33,248 nucleotides of DNA from Gammaproteobacteria bacterium GWF2_41_13 (GCA_001801315.1 MGXI01000030.1:1-33248); one strand, 5' to 3'; positions 1 to 8,633 are shown, numbered from the stretch's first letter. The notes: a model not told the origin generated them from the letters alone. A program made the numbers and translations.

Positions 1-652
1 GCAAATCCCGAGGAATCTCCGATTGACTCACTATGGATGTCGGCTTTTGCACGCTGTCAAAAACAAATTCGATGGGAGATTCATAAGTAACAACCTTGCG
101 ATTACCTTGTTCAGACGTCACAATAGATTTGATAATTGCCGCAAGTAACGTTGTTTTTCCTGAACCTGTTGCGCCAGTAACGTAAATAATGCCCTGGTCG
201 GGCGAAATAGCATCCAATAAGCGCTGTGGCAATCCCATGGCTGATAAATCGGGCGGTTCATTGGGAATAACCCGCGCGGTAATTTGAATACCTTGATGTC
301 CCTCGACCACACAAGCCGTTGCATTAATACGAAAACGATATCGCTCAGATCGACTAGGACGAAGCTCATAATGCGTATCAATATCTGTTCCGCTTAATAA
401 TTGTGCCGTACCATTCGCCCCGTAAATTTCATTGATCACTTCACTGACTTCATTATTTGATAAGGCGCGACGAGTCACGCGATTTAAACGCCCATAAATT
501 TCTGCAAAAATAGGCTCATTCGTTTGGATCGTAATATCTGATGCACCGAGCTGAGTACAGTAAATCAGCAAGTCATTCATGGCCTCCACTTGAAAGCGTG
601 ATGGCTCGCGTGGAAAAAAAAACGACGCGGATGTTTGATTGGGATTATCCAT
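1..652 (-). CDS. dotB: DotB, Dot/Icm type IVB secretion ATPase (5' part only, cut by window edge)
   Basis: Hexameric VirB11/PilT-type ATPase that powers Dot/Icm effector export at the cytoplasmic face of the inner membrane. The 217 codons present are open to base 1 and carry the N-terminal domain (around residues 25-130, with ASDITIQTNEPIFAEIYG near 37-54) and a Walker A motif, GATGSGKT, at residues 160-167. Walker B and the His box lie beyond the window. The ATG at 652 overlaps the dotC stop by 8 bases, which suggests translational coupling. An inner ATG at 579 follows a GGAGG but only 2 bases away, so I prefer 652. The truncation is the window edge, not gene decay. The identity rests on family resemblance and on the dotD-dotC neighbours. 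Confidence 0.93.
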   Translation of the reverse strand, partial: MDNPNQTSASFFFPREPSRFQVEAMNDLLIYCTQLGASDITIQTNEPIFAEIYGRLNRVTRRALSNNEVSEVINEIYGANGTAQLLSGTDIDTHYELRPSRSERYRFRINATACVVEGHQGIQITARVIPNEPPDLSAMGLPQRLLDAISPDQGIIYVTGATGSGKTTLLAAIIKSIVTSEQGNRKVVTYESPIEFVFDSVQKPTSIVSQSEIPRDL

Positions 653-1466
653 TTTGCGGCTCAACCATGATCGGTTTCCATCGACTACTATTGGCGTTTA
701 ATTGCGGCACAGCAGCAATTTCAAGCACCTGATCATTAATTCTCATTTCGGTATGGTCACTGTTGCTAGTCACACCTAGCCGTGAAGAAACAACATAAGG
801 CCTCGTCACCATATTTTTAGCGAATAAATCCCGATAGAGCATCATGCCCGCATAATCTCGCCGTAAACTAGCCACATTACTTTGATAAATATTATTGGCT
901 TGATTAATGCCTTGCTGAAAGCCTAGGTCGATATAATTCTTCCATAATTTTCGTTCTTGCTTATCCCGAGGCAGCAAAGAGGTATCAGGTAGCATGGGCT
1001 TTTGATAATTCATCCAAAGATACTCTCGCCATGTCGGTGGGGTCGTGACAAATCGCGCTTGTTTCAGAATATGGTAAGTATGATCAGATAAGGTGATCAT
1101 ATTCGGGTCAATTAAATTGAGCGACTGATGACTTTCTTCCAATACAGGCGGTAACACATTATCCGGCAACATTAAACCAGAGAAGTTAAAAATGCGATCC
1201 AATTCTTTTTGATTTCGAGTCAATAATTCATTAATTTGTCGTGAGCGCATTGAAAGCCCGCCTTGCGCACCAATAGATAAAGCCGTTTCTTTTAAGGCTT
1301 GCTCTCGAATTTTAGCAACAACAGGGCCTTTGGGTTGGAGTTCCTGCTGTGTCAGCTGCTCAAGATCAGCAACTTTTTCCGTATCAGGCGGAGGATGTTG
1401 CGTCGAGCATCCCGCTAAAAATATCCCACAAAAAAGACTCGCCAAAAAATACGCGCATTTATTCAT
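645..1466 (-). CDS. dotC: DotC, outer-membrane lipoprotein of the Dot/Icm core complex
   Basis: DotC, with DotD, anchors DotH in the outer membrane to form the core of the type IVB secretion apparatus. The product has a short hydrophobic signal ending in a lipobox (LAGC, Cys20 from the chosen start), then a Pro-rich linker and a soluble domain of about 250 residues. An ATG at 1472 lies only one base after AAGG. The ATG at 1466 has the same AAGG at a normal 7-base spacing, so I chose 1466. It overlaps the dotD stop, giving a tightly coupled dotD-dotC-dotB operon as in Legionella and Coxiella. Very few alternatives are plausible given both neighbours. Confidence 0.92.
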   Translation of the reverse strand: MNKCAYFLASLFCGIFLAGCSTQHPPPDTEKVADLEQLTQQELQPKGPVVAKIREQALKETALSIGAQGGLSMRSRQINELLTRNQKELDRIFNFSGLMLPDNVLPPVLEESHQSLNLIDPNMITLSDHTYHILKQARFVTTPPTWREYLWMNYQKPMLPDTSLLPRDKQERKLWKNYIDLGFQQGINQANNIYQSNVASLRRDYAGMMLYRDLFAKNMVTRPYVVSSRLGVTSNSDHTEMRINDQVLEIAAVPQLNANSSRWKPIMVEPQNG

Positions 1467-1941
1467 TAGCATACCTTAATTCAATGATACGCCGAGAAGG
1501 ATAAATAACCACACTGGCTCGCTTTCTGCATTGATAGCCAATATCACGCAAAATATCACCCACGGGTGTATTTTTCTCAGAAACCGTCACAATGATAGGA
1601 ATAGAAGGCGCTTGACCTAACACTTTTAATTGATAACTCGTTGCTTCGGCAATTTGTTTCACGAGTGGTTCGACAGGGCCATTCCATTCAATGGATGTCG
1701 GGATTTCCATCCCATAGCTGGATGGATTCGGTGGTTCACTCACTGTTTGCGCAGGATAGGCGGCTTGTTCTGTCGCGCCCAGTTGATTTAAGGATTCACT
1801 CACTGAATCTGCTGCTTCTGCTAATGCTACGTAGGCTTGATGGGTTGATTCCTGATCGGGCGGTGGCGTTGGTGGCGCTTTCGTACAAGCCGTTAATATA
1901 AAGCAACAACTCACTACAATTATCATCATTTTTTTTTTCAT
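1459..1941 (-). CDS. dotD: DotD, outer-membrane lipoprotein of the Dot/Icm core complex
   Basis: DotD is the small lipoprotein partner of DotC and DotH. The 160-residue product starts MKKKMM, a typical lipoprotein signal, and has the lipobox LTAC with Cys19. A Pro/Gln-rich linker follows, and the C-terminal half (about 75-160) resembles the secretin N0/N1-like fold reported for DotD. The frame is open 12 codons further upstream to 1977, but the longer N-terminus would bury the signal peptide, so the start at 1941 is preferred. It is the first gene of the dotDCB operon. About 470 bases of mostly repeats lie upstream, and I see no convincing -35/-10 pair close to the gene. Confidence 0.92.
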   Translation of the reverse strand: MKKKMMIIVVSCCFILTACTKAPPTPPPDQESTHQAYVALAEAADSVSESLNQLGATEQAAYPAQTVSEPPNPSSYGMEIPTSIEWNGPVEPLVKQIAEATSYQLKVLGQAPSIPIIVTVSEKNTPVGDILRDIGYQCRKRASVVIYPSRRIIELRYANE

Positions 1942-2069
1942 ACGAACACCCTGTCCCTCAACAAACTTCCCCCTCATTGAATCAAGTTGAACTTACAAAG
2001 TCAAGCGCACAACGGGCCTGCTCTAAAATATTTACATGAGTTTCACCGTTTACTAACCCTTTTTACATT

Positions 2070-2273
2070 GTTGTTGCGAGGCGTCGCCAAGGCAATCCCC
2101 ACTGCCCACCATCATTACGAGGAGCGCTAGCGACGAAGCAACCCAGACCCAGTCCGTCATTGCGAGGTATGCCCGAAGCAATCCAGAGAATAAAACTGGA
2201 TTGCTTCGTCGCTAGCGCTCCTCGTAATGACGGCAAGTAGTTCCCTTCCTCAATCCTCAATCCTCAATCCTAT
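2070..2273. repeat. Family B palindromic repeat block (REP-like), with 7-bp tandem tail
   Basis: Most of the gap from 1942 to 2443 is repeat. It holds three half-elements of a family whose arms read GTCATTGCGAGG...CGAAGCAATCCAG. The best hairpin is at about 2155-2236, where the left arm has core type 'tatgcccgaag' and the right arm core type 'cgtcgctagcgctcc', so the arms are mismatched in the core. The block ends in three copies of the heptamer CCTCAAT (2248-2268). Short open frames here are not genes. Confidence 0.85.
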
Positions 2274-2278
2274 TCTGA

Positions 2279-2349
2279 ACTGTCATCCTGACGCATCTCC
2301 CCAGTCGCTCGGCGGGAAAATGCTTCGCATTTCCTTTATCCGCCTCGCC
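2279..2349 (+). repeat. Family D repeat, copy 1
   Basis: About 70 bases beginning ACTGTCATCCTGACGCATCT and ending in a small hairpin AAATG-CTTCG-CATTT. A second, longer copy lies at 12299-12401. In both places it stands beside a family B block and CCTCAAT heptamers. Confidence 0.75.
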
Positions 2350-2443
2350 CTCAATCCCTTCCCTTACCCATCATAAATCGATACAATAGCCTTGTTCATA
2401 GTTCAAAAGGGGGTTCAATTTTTTTGCAGAAAGGAGAAATAAC

Positions 2444-2746
2444 ATGATAAACGGACAATATAAAAACAATAACGCTTCCGCCGAACGGCTACAGATTCGA
2501 GAATCTGCGCCAGTCAATTATTATCTGACTCACGACGATCAGTTACTTGACAGCATGCGATTGTTAATAAAAGATTATATTCATCTTAAATTTCAACGGC
2601 CTGTTTCCCAACAAGAACGCGCCACTTATCGTCTTGATTTTGAAACGTTACGACAACAATTAACAGATACTTTGCTTAAAACTTACATTACATTTGAGCT
2701 GATGGATCGACTCTACACAATCGAATACACTTATATGAGTTCATAA
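2444..2746 (+). CDS. Small hypothetical protein upstream of RNase R
   Basis: A 100-residue protein I do not recognise. It has no signal peptide or membrane segment and looks soluble and helical, with charged and aromatic stretches such as LRQQLTDTLLKTYITFELMD near residues 70-88. The start is well supported by AAGGAG seven bases before the ATG. The stop is only 7 bases before the RNase R start, so the two are very likely one transcript and may be translationally coupled. RNase R has almost no ribosome-binding site of its own. A role linked to RNA decay is possible from position only. Confidence 0.75.
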   Translation: MINGQYKNNNASAERLQIRESAPVNYYLTHDDQLLDSMRLLIKDYIHLKFQRPVSQQERATYRLDFETLRQQLTDTLLKTYITFELMDRLYTIEYTYMSS

Positions 2747-2753
2747 CTATCCT

Positions 2754-4916
2754 ATGAAAAAAACTGTTCAACACAAAGACCCCTTTGCGCTACGCGAAGC
2801 GCAAAAGTACGAGCGCCCCATTGCTTCTCGTGAATACATTATCGATTGCCTCACGCAACACGAAGAGGGTCTCACTCAAAATCAATTGATAGAAGCATTA
2901 GATTTAAAAGATGATATCGAACAAGAAGCGTTGCATCGACGTTTGCGCGCGATGCTACGCGATGGTGAATTAAAAAAACATCGCAACGGGAAATATGTTC
3001 CCATTAAACCTCGACCACTCGTACAAGGTTATGTCAGCGGTCATCGAGATGGTTTCGGTTTTGTACTTCCCGACGATGGCACAACAAAAATATTCATTCC
3101 TGAATATGAAATGCGACAAGTTTTTGATGGTGATCTCGTCACCGTCCGAATCGTTAGTAAAGACACGCGTCACCGTCGAGAAGGAAAAATCGTCGAGATT
3201 CTTGCTCGAAAATTTACGCAAATCGTCGGACGATTTTTTCAAAAAGAAGGCATTGGATTTATCGAGCCCGATAATCGCCGTATTTCACAAAACGTTATTA
3301 TTCCCAAAGAGCACCAACACGACGCTAAATCAGGTCAGGTTGTAATTGCTGATATTGTTTCTTATCCCACTTTGCACACCGCAGCGATTGGTCATGTCAA
3401 AAAAATTCTCGGTGATTATATGGCGCCCGGCCTTGAAATCGACGTTGCCATTCAATCGCATGGATTACCCCATATATGGCCGAAAGAAGTGCTAGCTGAA
3501 GCGGAAAAAATTCCTGACTGGATTCCCGCCCCTGAAATTAAAAAGCGAACGGATGTACGCGATATTCCGTTTGTCACTATCGACGGGCAAGACGCCAAAG
3601 ATTTCGACGATGCCGTTTATTGTGAGCTAAATAAAAAAGGCTTTCGACTCATGGTCGCAATCGCCGACGTCAGCCATTACGTTAAACCTGGCAGCTCACT
3701 CGATACAGAAGCGCAAGAACGCGGCAACTCGGTGTACTTCCCCTCGAAAGTCATTCCGATGTTACCGCAACAATTATCAAACGAGCTATGCTCCTTAAAA
3801 CCACTCGTTGATCGATTGTGTATGGTATGCGACATGACGCTGAATCCTATCGGCAAAATCACTCGTTTTCATTTTTATTCTGCTGTCATGAAATCCCATG
3901 CGCGACTCACGTACAATCGTGTCGCCGCGTTGTTAACCGAACCCCGTTTAAAAATGTCTGCACAAGAAAAAAATTTATTGCCGCACTTAAAAAATCTCGA
4001 AGCAATTTATCAAGTCTTATTAGAGCGTAGAGCCGAACGTGGTGCACTTGATTTTGAGGTACCTGAAATTAAAGTCCAATTTGGCCCAAAACGAAAAATC
4101 AAACAGCTGGTTCCAACGGAGCGAACCGTCGCACATAAAATCATCGAAGAAACCATGTTATGCGCCAATGTGTGTGCCGCCAAATTTTTAGTACAACACA
4201 AATCGCGCGGACTTTTCCGTGTTCACGATGGGCCCAACTCCGAAAAACTCATTAATTTACGGGGTTTTTTGGGCGAGCTCAGTTTAACACTCACGGGCGG
4301 TGATTTGCCAGACCCCATCGACTATGCACAATTACTGTTGCGCATCGACCAACGAAAAGATAAACACGTCATCCACCGCGTGCTATTGCAGTCTTTGCGA
4401 CAAGCGGTTTATTCGCCCAATAGCGACGGGCATTTTGCTTTAGCCTTTGAGGCGTATACACATTTTACCTCTCCCATTCGACGCTATCCCGACCTGCTCG
4501 TCCATCGCGCGATCAAATCAATCATCGAACATCGCGAGAGTGATTTACCCGGTGAAGAAGGCTTATTATTATTAGGCGATCATTGCTCGATGACCGAACG
4601 ACGTGCTGATGAAGCAACGAGAGATGTGATCAATTGGCTTAAATGCGAATATATGCTCGACAAAATGGGCGAGACGTTTAAAGGCACGATTACAGGCGTT
4701 ACGCATTTTGGGTTATTCGTCGAACTCGACAATATTTACGTCGAAGGACTTGTCGCGATCGACGATTTAAAAAATGATGATTATGCTTTTGATGCGGTCG
4801 GACATCGCTTGATTGGCGAGCGCACACACAAGACCTATCGACTGGGACATTCAATTACCGTACAAGTCGTCCGTGTGAGCCTCGAAGACCGCAAGATCGA
4901 TTTTATTCCGGCGTGA
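2754..4916 (+). CDS. rnr: Ribonuclease R (3'-5' exoribonuclease)
   Basis: Processive hydrolytic 3'-5' exoribonuclease that degrades structured RNA, rRNA fragments and tmRNA-tagged messages. Domains in order: N-terminal winged helix (about 20-85), two cold-shock/OB domains (about 88-225), RNB catalytic domain (about 255-580) and a C-terminal S1 domain (about 637-718). The catalytic signature TIDGQDAKDFDDAVYCE gives the metal ligands Asp277, Asp283, Asp285 and Asp286, matching the family pattern. At 720 residues it lacks the long Lys-rich tail of the 813-residue E. coli enzyme, as in many shorter family members. No rlmB follows it, unlike in enterics. The start has a poor ribosome-binding site and probably relies on the gene just upstream. 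Confidence 0.97.
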   Translation: MKKTVQHKDPFALREAQKYERPIASREYIIDCLTQHEEGLTQNQLIEALDLKDDIEQEALHRRLRAMLRDGELKKHRNGKYVPIKPRPLVQGYVSGHRDGFGFVLPDDGTTKIFIPEYEMRQVFDGDLVTVRIVSKDTRHRREGKIVEILARKFTQIVGRFFQKEGIGFIEPDNRRISQNVIIPKEHQHDAKSGQVVIADIVSYPTLHTAAIGHVKKILGDYMAPGLEIDVAIQSHGLPHIWPKEVLAEAEKIPDWIPAPEIKKRTDVRDIPFVTIDGQDAKDFDDAVYCELNKKGFRLMVAIADVSHYVKPGSSLDTEAQERGNSVYFPSKVIPMLPQQLSNELCSLKPLVDRLCMVCDMTLNPIGKITRFHFYSAVMKSHARLTYNRVAALLTEPRLKMSAQEKNLLPHLKNLEAIYQVLLERRAERGALDFEVPEIKVQFGPKRKIKQLVPTERTVAHKIIEETMLCANVCAAKFLVQHKSRGLFRVHDGPNSEKLINLRGFLGELSLTLTGGDLPDPIDYAQLLLRIDQRKDKHVIHRVLLQSLRQAVYSPNSDGHFALAFEAYTHFTSPIRRYPDLLVHRAIKSIIEHRESDLPGEEGLLLLGDHCSMTERRADEATRDVINWLKCEYMLDKMGETFKGTITGVTHFGLFVELDNIYVEGLVAIDDLKNDDYAFDAVGHRLIGERTHKTYRLGHSITVQVVRVSLEDRKIDFIPA

Positions 4917-5021
4917 ATGATATTTCATTGAGCTGTCCATAATCAGATGCCCTAATGAAACCTGACTTCAGGATAAACCATCAAAAAGTTGCGCATTGTT
5001 ATTGTTTTTGCTCATAAGTGA

Positions 5022-5066
5022 GTGCTGCCATCCCGCTGCTTGTGTATGAACTCGGGATGCCAGCAC
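5022..5066. repeat. Strong inverted repeat between rnr and the CE-protease gene
   Basis: Arms GTGCTGCCATCCCG (5022-5035) and CGGGATGCCAGCAC (5053-5066) pair over 14 bases with one mismatch around a 17-base loop. It lies between two convergent genes. There is no T-run on either strand, so it could slow transcription or protect 3' ends but is not a classical terminator. Confidence 0.6.
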
Positions 5067-5081
5067 ACAGACAGCACGTCC

Positions 5082-6692
5082 TTACGATGAGGACCCGTAT
5101 CCCGGACGAAAAGGCGCTTGCCCAATTGTAGAATTTGGCGACAATAATGGCGAAGTTTCAGAATCAGCACGTTCTGAGGAAGAAGCCGGTGCTGGAGCAA
5201 CAGGAAGTTGATCACCCTGTAAGGCTACGCCACTTAGCCCCTTCTTACTAATCAAGCGTTTTTGTACATCGGCGCTGCTTGTTGGCAAAGAAGAAACAGC
5301 CTGTTCTTTCGGCTTTACTCCTGTACCCCGCGCCTGATTATATTCCAGCCAGTCCTTATCATTCTTCACTTCTTTACATTGTCTTGCCGTACCTCCTACT
5401 ATCGCTCCTATACCCACAAGAAACAAGGGAACACTGATCGGTAAAACAAGCAGTGTTAATACAGCAGCTACTGTACAGGCAAGGCCAAATAAAAAAACAC
5501 CGAAGCCCCACTTTCTCAATTTTTTCGGTGGCTCTTCTACCAAAGGGGTGGTCTCAGTCAATTTTTGTACAGCTGCATCTTTTGGAGTCTCTCTCACTTC
5601 AGCATATCTCAACGACGGAGAACCTTCCAAACTTTGCGCGAGGAGAACCGCTCGACTCATGCTTCCCGAAGGAGAAGGTGCGGCTTGAATCATTGAAGCC
5701 GCTGCTGCCGGCAAAGGCAAAACAAGCGACGGAGAGGCCGAGAGTTGATCAACTCTCGGTATAAAATAATGCCTTAATCCCATGTCGCCTGAGAAAGGCA
5801 AAGATTCTCCGCATAGTTTTCCAAATAAATTATAAAGCGTGTGATACCCACACTCTTGTGAATGCAACGGTTGCTTCGTAACATGGTTATCAACCTTAAG
5901 CTCTATCGGAACCAACAACACGTTGTATAAATAAGTCTTTAGAAATCCGTATGCCTCTTGAGAATATCGCATAGAATCAAGGATTGTTAGCGTTAACTTT
6001 GAGAGAACGCTTTGATTTTTTTCCGCTTCGATTTGAAGCAATATCCAATGCCCTCCCATATCAAAAGGAGCGTAAATTACATCAGCATCGCCACTTTGAC
6101 TTAAAGCTTGTTGCACTATCTCTACGAATTGAGTACGCCCCGTAGGCATGCAAATTATCTTATTCCCATATTTAGCAATAGGGATTCCCTCAATAAAATC
6201 CTCTCCTTTCACATAAGCAAATTGTTCTGAAATCCCCAAAATAGATGCTAGGGCATTTAATCTGATAGCCACATCCGCCTCGTTCAAAACATTTCCTGCA
6301 TCAGGTGAAGTAGATACGGGTATTAATTGGCGTTGAATATTCTCAAGCGAGATAGGGGTATTCTCGAAACCCCCATCTCGCTTGAGAATAGATAGACGGC
6401 GAAGAAGCTGAGCTTGTTGATTCGGCGTACAATTAACTATGACAGTGAGTTGATTCGCTTGAATCGAAAAGTGATAATCTGAAATATGACCGCCTGCTTT
6501 AAGCGTTGCAAAAAAATAAATCGCATCAACGGCATCATCGTATGAAAGCTTACCGTTGTCTCTTCCCACCATAAAAACATACGGTTGACCTAAAGAACTC
6601 TCTGTAGAAGGTGATTGGCCGATACCCATAAAACGGCATCTCAGCCTCACTCCTTCTTGAATTCTCTGAACTATTGAGTCAGTTTCTAACAT
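5082..6692 (-). CDS. Putative Dot/Icm effector: clan-CE (Ulp1/ElaD-type) cysteine protease with C-terminal membrane hairpin
   Basis: A 536-residue protein with the ordered catalytic residues of clan-CE proteases (de-ubiquitinases, deSUMOylases and YopJ-type enzymes): His215 in GGHWILLQI, Asp239 in LTILDSM, Gln279 and Cys281 in HSQECGYHTLYNLF. The core spans about residues 130-310. An N-terminal region (1-125) has no recognisable domain. A Ser/Pro/Ala-rich linker (315-385) leads to two adjacent hydrophobic helices (about 396-436), likely a membrane hairpin. A basic and then Ser/Pro-rich tail follows, with E512-TSP-L516-L517 fitting a eukaryotic [DE]xxxL[LI] dileucine sorting signal. No Sec signal is present. 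The start has GAGGA nine bases upstream. Clan-CE enzymes are mostly used by intracellular bacteria on host ubiquitin-like modifiers, so an effector role is likely but inferred. Confidence 0.8.
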   Translation of the reverse strand: MLETDSIVQRIQEGVRLRCRFMGIGQSPSTESSLGQPYVFMVGRDNGKLSYDDAVDAIYFFATLKAGGHISDYHFSIQANQLTVIVNCTPNQQAQLLRRLSILKRDGGFENTPISLENIQRQLIPVSTSPDAGNVLNEADVAIRLNALASILGISEQFAYVKGEDFIEGIPIAKYGNKIICMPTGRTQFVEIVQQALSQSGDADVIYAPFDMGGHWILLQIEAEKNQSVLSKLTLTILDSMRYSQEAYGFLKTYLYNVLLVPIELKVDNHVTKQPLHSQECGYHTLYNLFGKLCGESLPFSGDMGLRHYFIPRVDQLSASPSLVLPLPAAAASMIQAAPSPSGSMSRAVLLAQSLEGSPSLRYAEVRETPKDAAVQKLTETTPLVEEPPKKLRKWGFGVFLFGLACTVAAVLTLLVLPISVPLFLVGIGAIVGGTARQCKEVKNDKDWLEYNQARGTGVKPKEQAVSSLPTSSADVQKRLISKKGLSGVALQGDQLPVAPAPASSSERADSETSPLLSPNSTIGQAPFRPGYGSSS

Positions 6693-6821
6693 CTTTTATC
6701 TTCCTCAAAAACATTAGCATTGTTTAAGTATAGACAACGCTAAAAATCCCGCCACTTTTATTAAACCTGGATCTGGGCACGTTACTTGGACGAATAGGGA
6801 ATTGACATGATTGCTTTCGCG

Positions 6822-6846
6822 AAAATTAAAAATACATTGAACAATG
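6822..6846 (-). terminator. Weak terminator-like hairpin after the tRNA cluster
   Basis: Read on the minus strand, a 5-bp stem CATTG-TT-CAATG (6846-6835) is followed by TATTTTTAATTTT. It lies just downstream of tRNA-His. The stem is short, so this is only a candidate. Confidence 0.25.
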
Positions 6847-6856
6847 ATTAAAAAGC

Positions 6857-6933
6857 TGGGGTGAACGATGGGGATTGAACCCACGACAACCGGAATCACA
6901 ATCCGGGGCTCTACCAACTGAGCTACGTCCACC
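6857..6933 (-). tRNA. tRNA-His (GTG)
   Basis: Complete cloverleaf of 77 bases with an encoded CCA end. The anticodon stem CCGGA/TCCGG encloses TTGTGAT, giving anticodon GTG. It has the extra 5' G (G-1) opposite C73, the identity mark of tRNA-His. It is the last gene of the three-tRNA cluster and starts 4 bases after the tRNA-Arg 3' end. Confidence 0.97.
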
Positions 6934-6937
6934 ATAT

Positions 6938-7014
6938 TGGCGCGCCTGGCAGGATTTGAACCTGCTACCCTCGGCTTAGAAGGCCGATGCTCTATCCGAA
7001 TGAGCTACAGGCGC
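6938..7014 (-). tRNA. tRNA-Arg (TCT)
   Basis: Complete cloverleaf: acceptor GCGCCTG/CAGGCGC, anticodon stem TCGGC/GCCGA around CTTCTAA (anticodon TCT), T arm around GTTCAAATC, encoded CCA. It is the middle gene of the cluster. Confidence 0.97.
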
Positions 7015-7021
7015 AGGCATC

Positions 7022-7098
<77 letters not shown>

Positions 7099-7110
7099 TA
7101 AAGAGTTCGC

Positions 7111-7139
7111 ATCATATAAATGATTGCGGTGTAAATCAA
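7111..7139 (-). promoter_or_regulatory. Promoter of the tRNA-Pro-Arg-His operon
   Basis: On the minus strand TTGATT (7139-7134), 17 bases, then TATGAT (7116-7111), with the tRNA-Pro 5' end 13 bases further on. Spacing and both boxes fit a sigma-70 promoter for the whole cluster. Confidence 0.7.
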
Positions 7140-7256
7140 TAAAATTCGGTTTTGAGGATTAAAAAAAATCTGGTAGAGTGATTCATTATAATTTGAGTTG
7201 TAGATGAGAAAATTGGTTTTTACATTAACGTTATCGTTTTTCCGTGCGATGAATCC

Positions 7257-7331
7257 GTAGGGGCACCCCTTGTGGGCGCCCAACCTTGAAAGTGCCCGAA
7301 ATATTTGGGCGACCACAAGGGGTGCCCCTAC
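7257..7331. repeat. Family C palindromic repeat, copy 1
   Basis: Near-perfect 75-base inverted repeat with ends GTAGGGGCACCCCTTGTGG and its complement. It lies in the 340-base gap between the tRNA promoter and folD. Apart from this and the promoter I see nothing else in the gap. Confidence 0.85.
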
Positions 7332-7438
7332 ACACGCACCACGAAGATTAAAAAATAATCGCGCTGCCATTCATCTATTGTTTTTCGCATTTCTTATCTA
7401 AAGCTCGGGGGCATTATTAAAACACAGGGGATCAATTC

Positions 7439-8302
7439 ATGTCCGCTCAACTCATTGATGGAAAAAAAATCGCTCGAGATATTCAACAGGATATCGCCAA
7501 AAAAGTAGCGGCGATGACACAACAGGGAAATCCTACGCCGGGATTAGCCGTTATTTTAATCGGCGATAATCCTGCGTCACAAATTTATGTCGCCCACAAA
7601 CAAAAAGCGTGCGAACAAGTCGGTTTTTATTCCGAAAAAATAATGCTTTCTCATGATACAAAAGAAGAAAAATTGTTATCGATTATCGATGATCTCAATA
7701 AAAACCCTAAAATTCACGGCATCTTAGTCCAATTACCTCTACCCGCGCATATCAATAATCAAACTATCATTGAGCGCATTTCACCCTTGAAAGATGTCGA
7801 TGGATTTCACCCCTATAATTTAGGCCGACTCGCACAAGGGAATCCCGTATTACGCCCTTGCACGCCGTACGGTTGTTTAAAGCTCATCGAATCAACCGAC
7901 ATAATACTCAAAGGCAAAGATGCCGTGATCGTCGGCTCCTCAATGATTGTCGGCCGACCGATGGCGCTAGAGTTATTGATAGCGAAATGCACGGTTACCG
8001 TCTGTCATAGTCAAACACAGCATCTCGCCGACAAAATAAAAAAAGCCGACATACTAATCGTCGGCACTGGCAAGCCGGAGTTGATCAAAGGCGCCTGGAT
8101 CAAAGAAGGTGCTGTGGTCATCGACGTCGGCATTAATCGCCTGGCGGACGGCAGTTTGAAAGGAGACGTGGAATTTGAAACAGCAAAAGAACGCGCGAGC
8201 TTTATTACACCCGTCCCCGGCGGAGTCGGCCCAATGACGATTGCGATGTTATTATCCAATACACTGCAAGCGGCCACGCTAAATAAAGGCTTATTTGAAT
8301 GA
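7439..8302 (+). CDS. folD: FolD, bifunctional methylenetetrahydrofolate dehydrogenase / methenyltetrahydrofolate cyclohydrolase
   Basis: Cytoplasmic enzyme that interconverts 5,10-methylene-, 5,10-methenyl- and 10-formyl-tetrahydrofolate with NADP, feeding purine and formyl-Met synthesis. The 287-residue length is standard. Visible motifs are [14 protein letters not shown] with catalytic Lys54, [14 protein letters not shown] (about 117-130), PCTPYG, the NADP-binding [11 protein letters not shown] and the C-terminal [14 protein letters not shown] signature. The start has GGGGA nine bases upstream. It appears monocistronic, bounded by repeats on both sides. It shares the one-carbon theme with glyA elsewhere in the window. 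Confidence 0.97.
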   Translation: MSAQLIDGKKIARDIQQDIAKKVAAMTQQGNPTPGLAVILIGDNPASQIYVAHKQKACEQVGFYSEKIMLSHDTKEEKLLSIIDDLNKNPKIHGILVQLPLPAHINNQTIIERISPLKDVDGFHPYNLGRLAQGNPVLRPCTPYGCLKLIESTDIILKGKDAVIVGSSMIVGRPMALELLIAKCTVTVCHSQTQHLADKIKKADILIVGTGKPELIKGAWIKEGAVVIDVGINRLADGSLKGDVEFETAKERASFITPVPGGVGPMTIAMLLSNTLQAATLNKGLFE

Positions 8303-8340
8303 TCTAACCCGTACCATCTACCCGATAACACTAGGATAAA

Positions 8341-8406
8341 CCCTTGTGATCACCCGAAAATCATGGGCAATCGAAACTGAGCACCCATAAGGGATGCCCC
8401 TACACG
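8341..8406. repeat. Family C repeat, diverged copy 2
   Basis: Arms CCCTTGTGATCACCC (8341 on) and GCACCCATAAGGGATGCCCCTACAC are a decayed version of the 7257 palindrome. The 327-base gap 8303-8629 consists almost wholly of repeat fragments. Confidence 0.6.
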
Positions 8407-8415
8407 CGGATTAAA

Positions 8416-8460
8416 AAATCATCCAAAATCTGGGCGTTTTTGTACCATCACGATCAGAGC
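8416..8460 (-). repeat. Family A element, diverged fragment
   Basis: On the minus strand it reads GATCGTGATGGTACAAAAACG and then CCCAGATTTTGGATGATTTTT, the inner left arm of the family A element, without either terminus. Confidence 0.55.
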
Positions 8461-8496
8461 CTACGCATGAAAAATATTTTCATTCCGTCATCCCGC

Positions 8497-8558
8497 GGGA
8501 TCCAGAAAAATTCAAGCGTTTATAAAATCTAGATTCCGCGGTCAAGCCGCCGAATGAC
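8497..8558. repeat. Small palindrome with GTCATCCCGCGG ends
   Basis: Arms GTCATCCCGCGGGATCCAGA and a decayed complement ending GCCGAATGAC. Related halves lie at 14075-14188. Confidence 0.5.
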
Positions 8559-8599
8559 AAAATTATACCCAAATGCTGTCAATAAAATTTTTCGCGCGT

Positions 8600-8633
8600 A
8601 GATCCTGCCATCACGATCGCGGTGAAGAGTTAC
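8600..8633 (-). repeat. Family A element, partial copy that ends the GT4 gene
   Basis: On the minus strand the element end GTAACTCTTCACCGCGATCG begins at 8633. The TAA at 8632-8630 is the stop codon of the glycosyltransferase gene. Only about 34 bases of the element match before the similarity is lost. Confidence 0.7.

Noticed and set aside
1-652. dotB as a truncated pseudogene
   Set aside because: The frame is open to the first base and all expected motifs up to that point are intact. The window edge explains the truncation.
6693-6800. PmrA box upstream of the effector candidate
   Set aside because: Only a single TTTAATA half-site is present and the tandem repeat of the PmrA consensus is absent. 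A TATACT -10-like hexamer exists without a matching -35.
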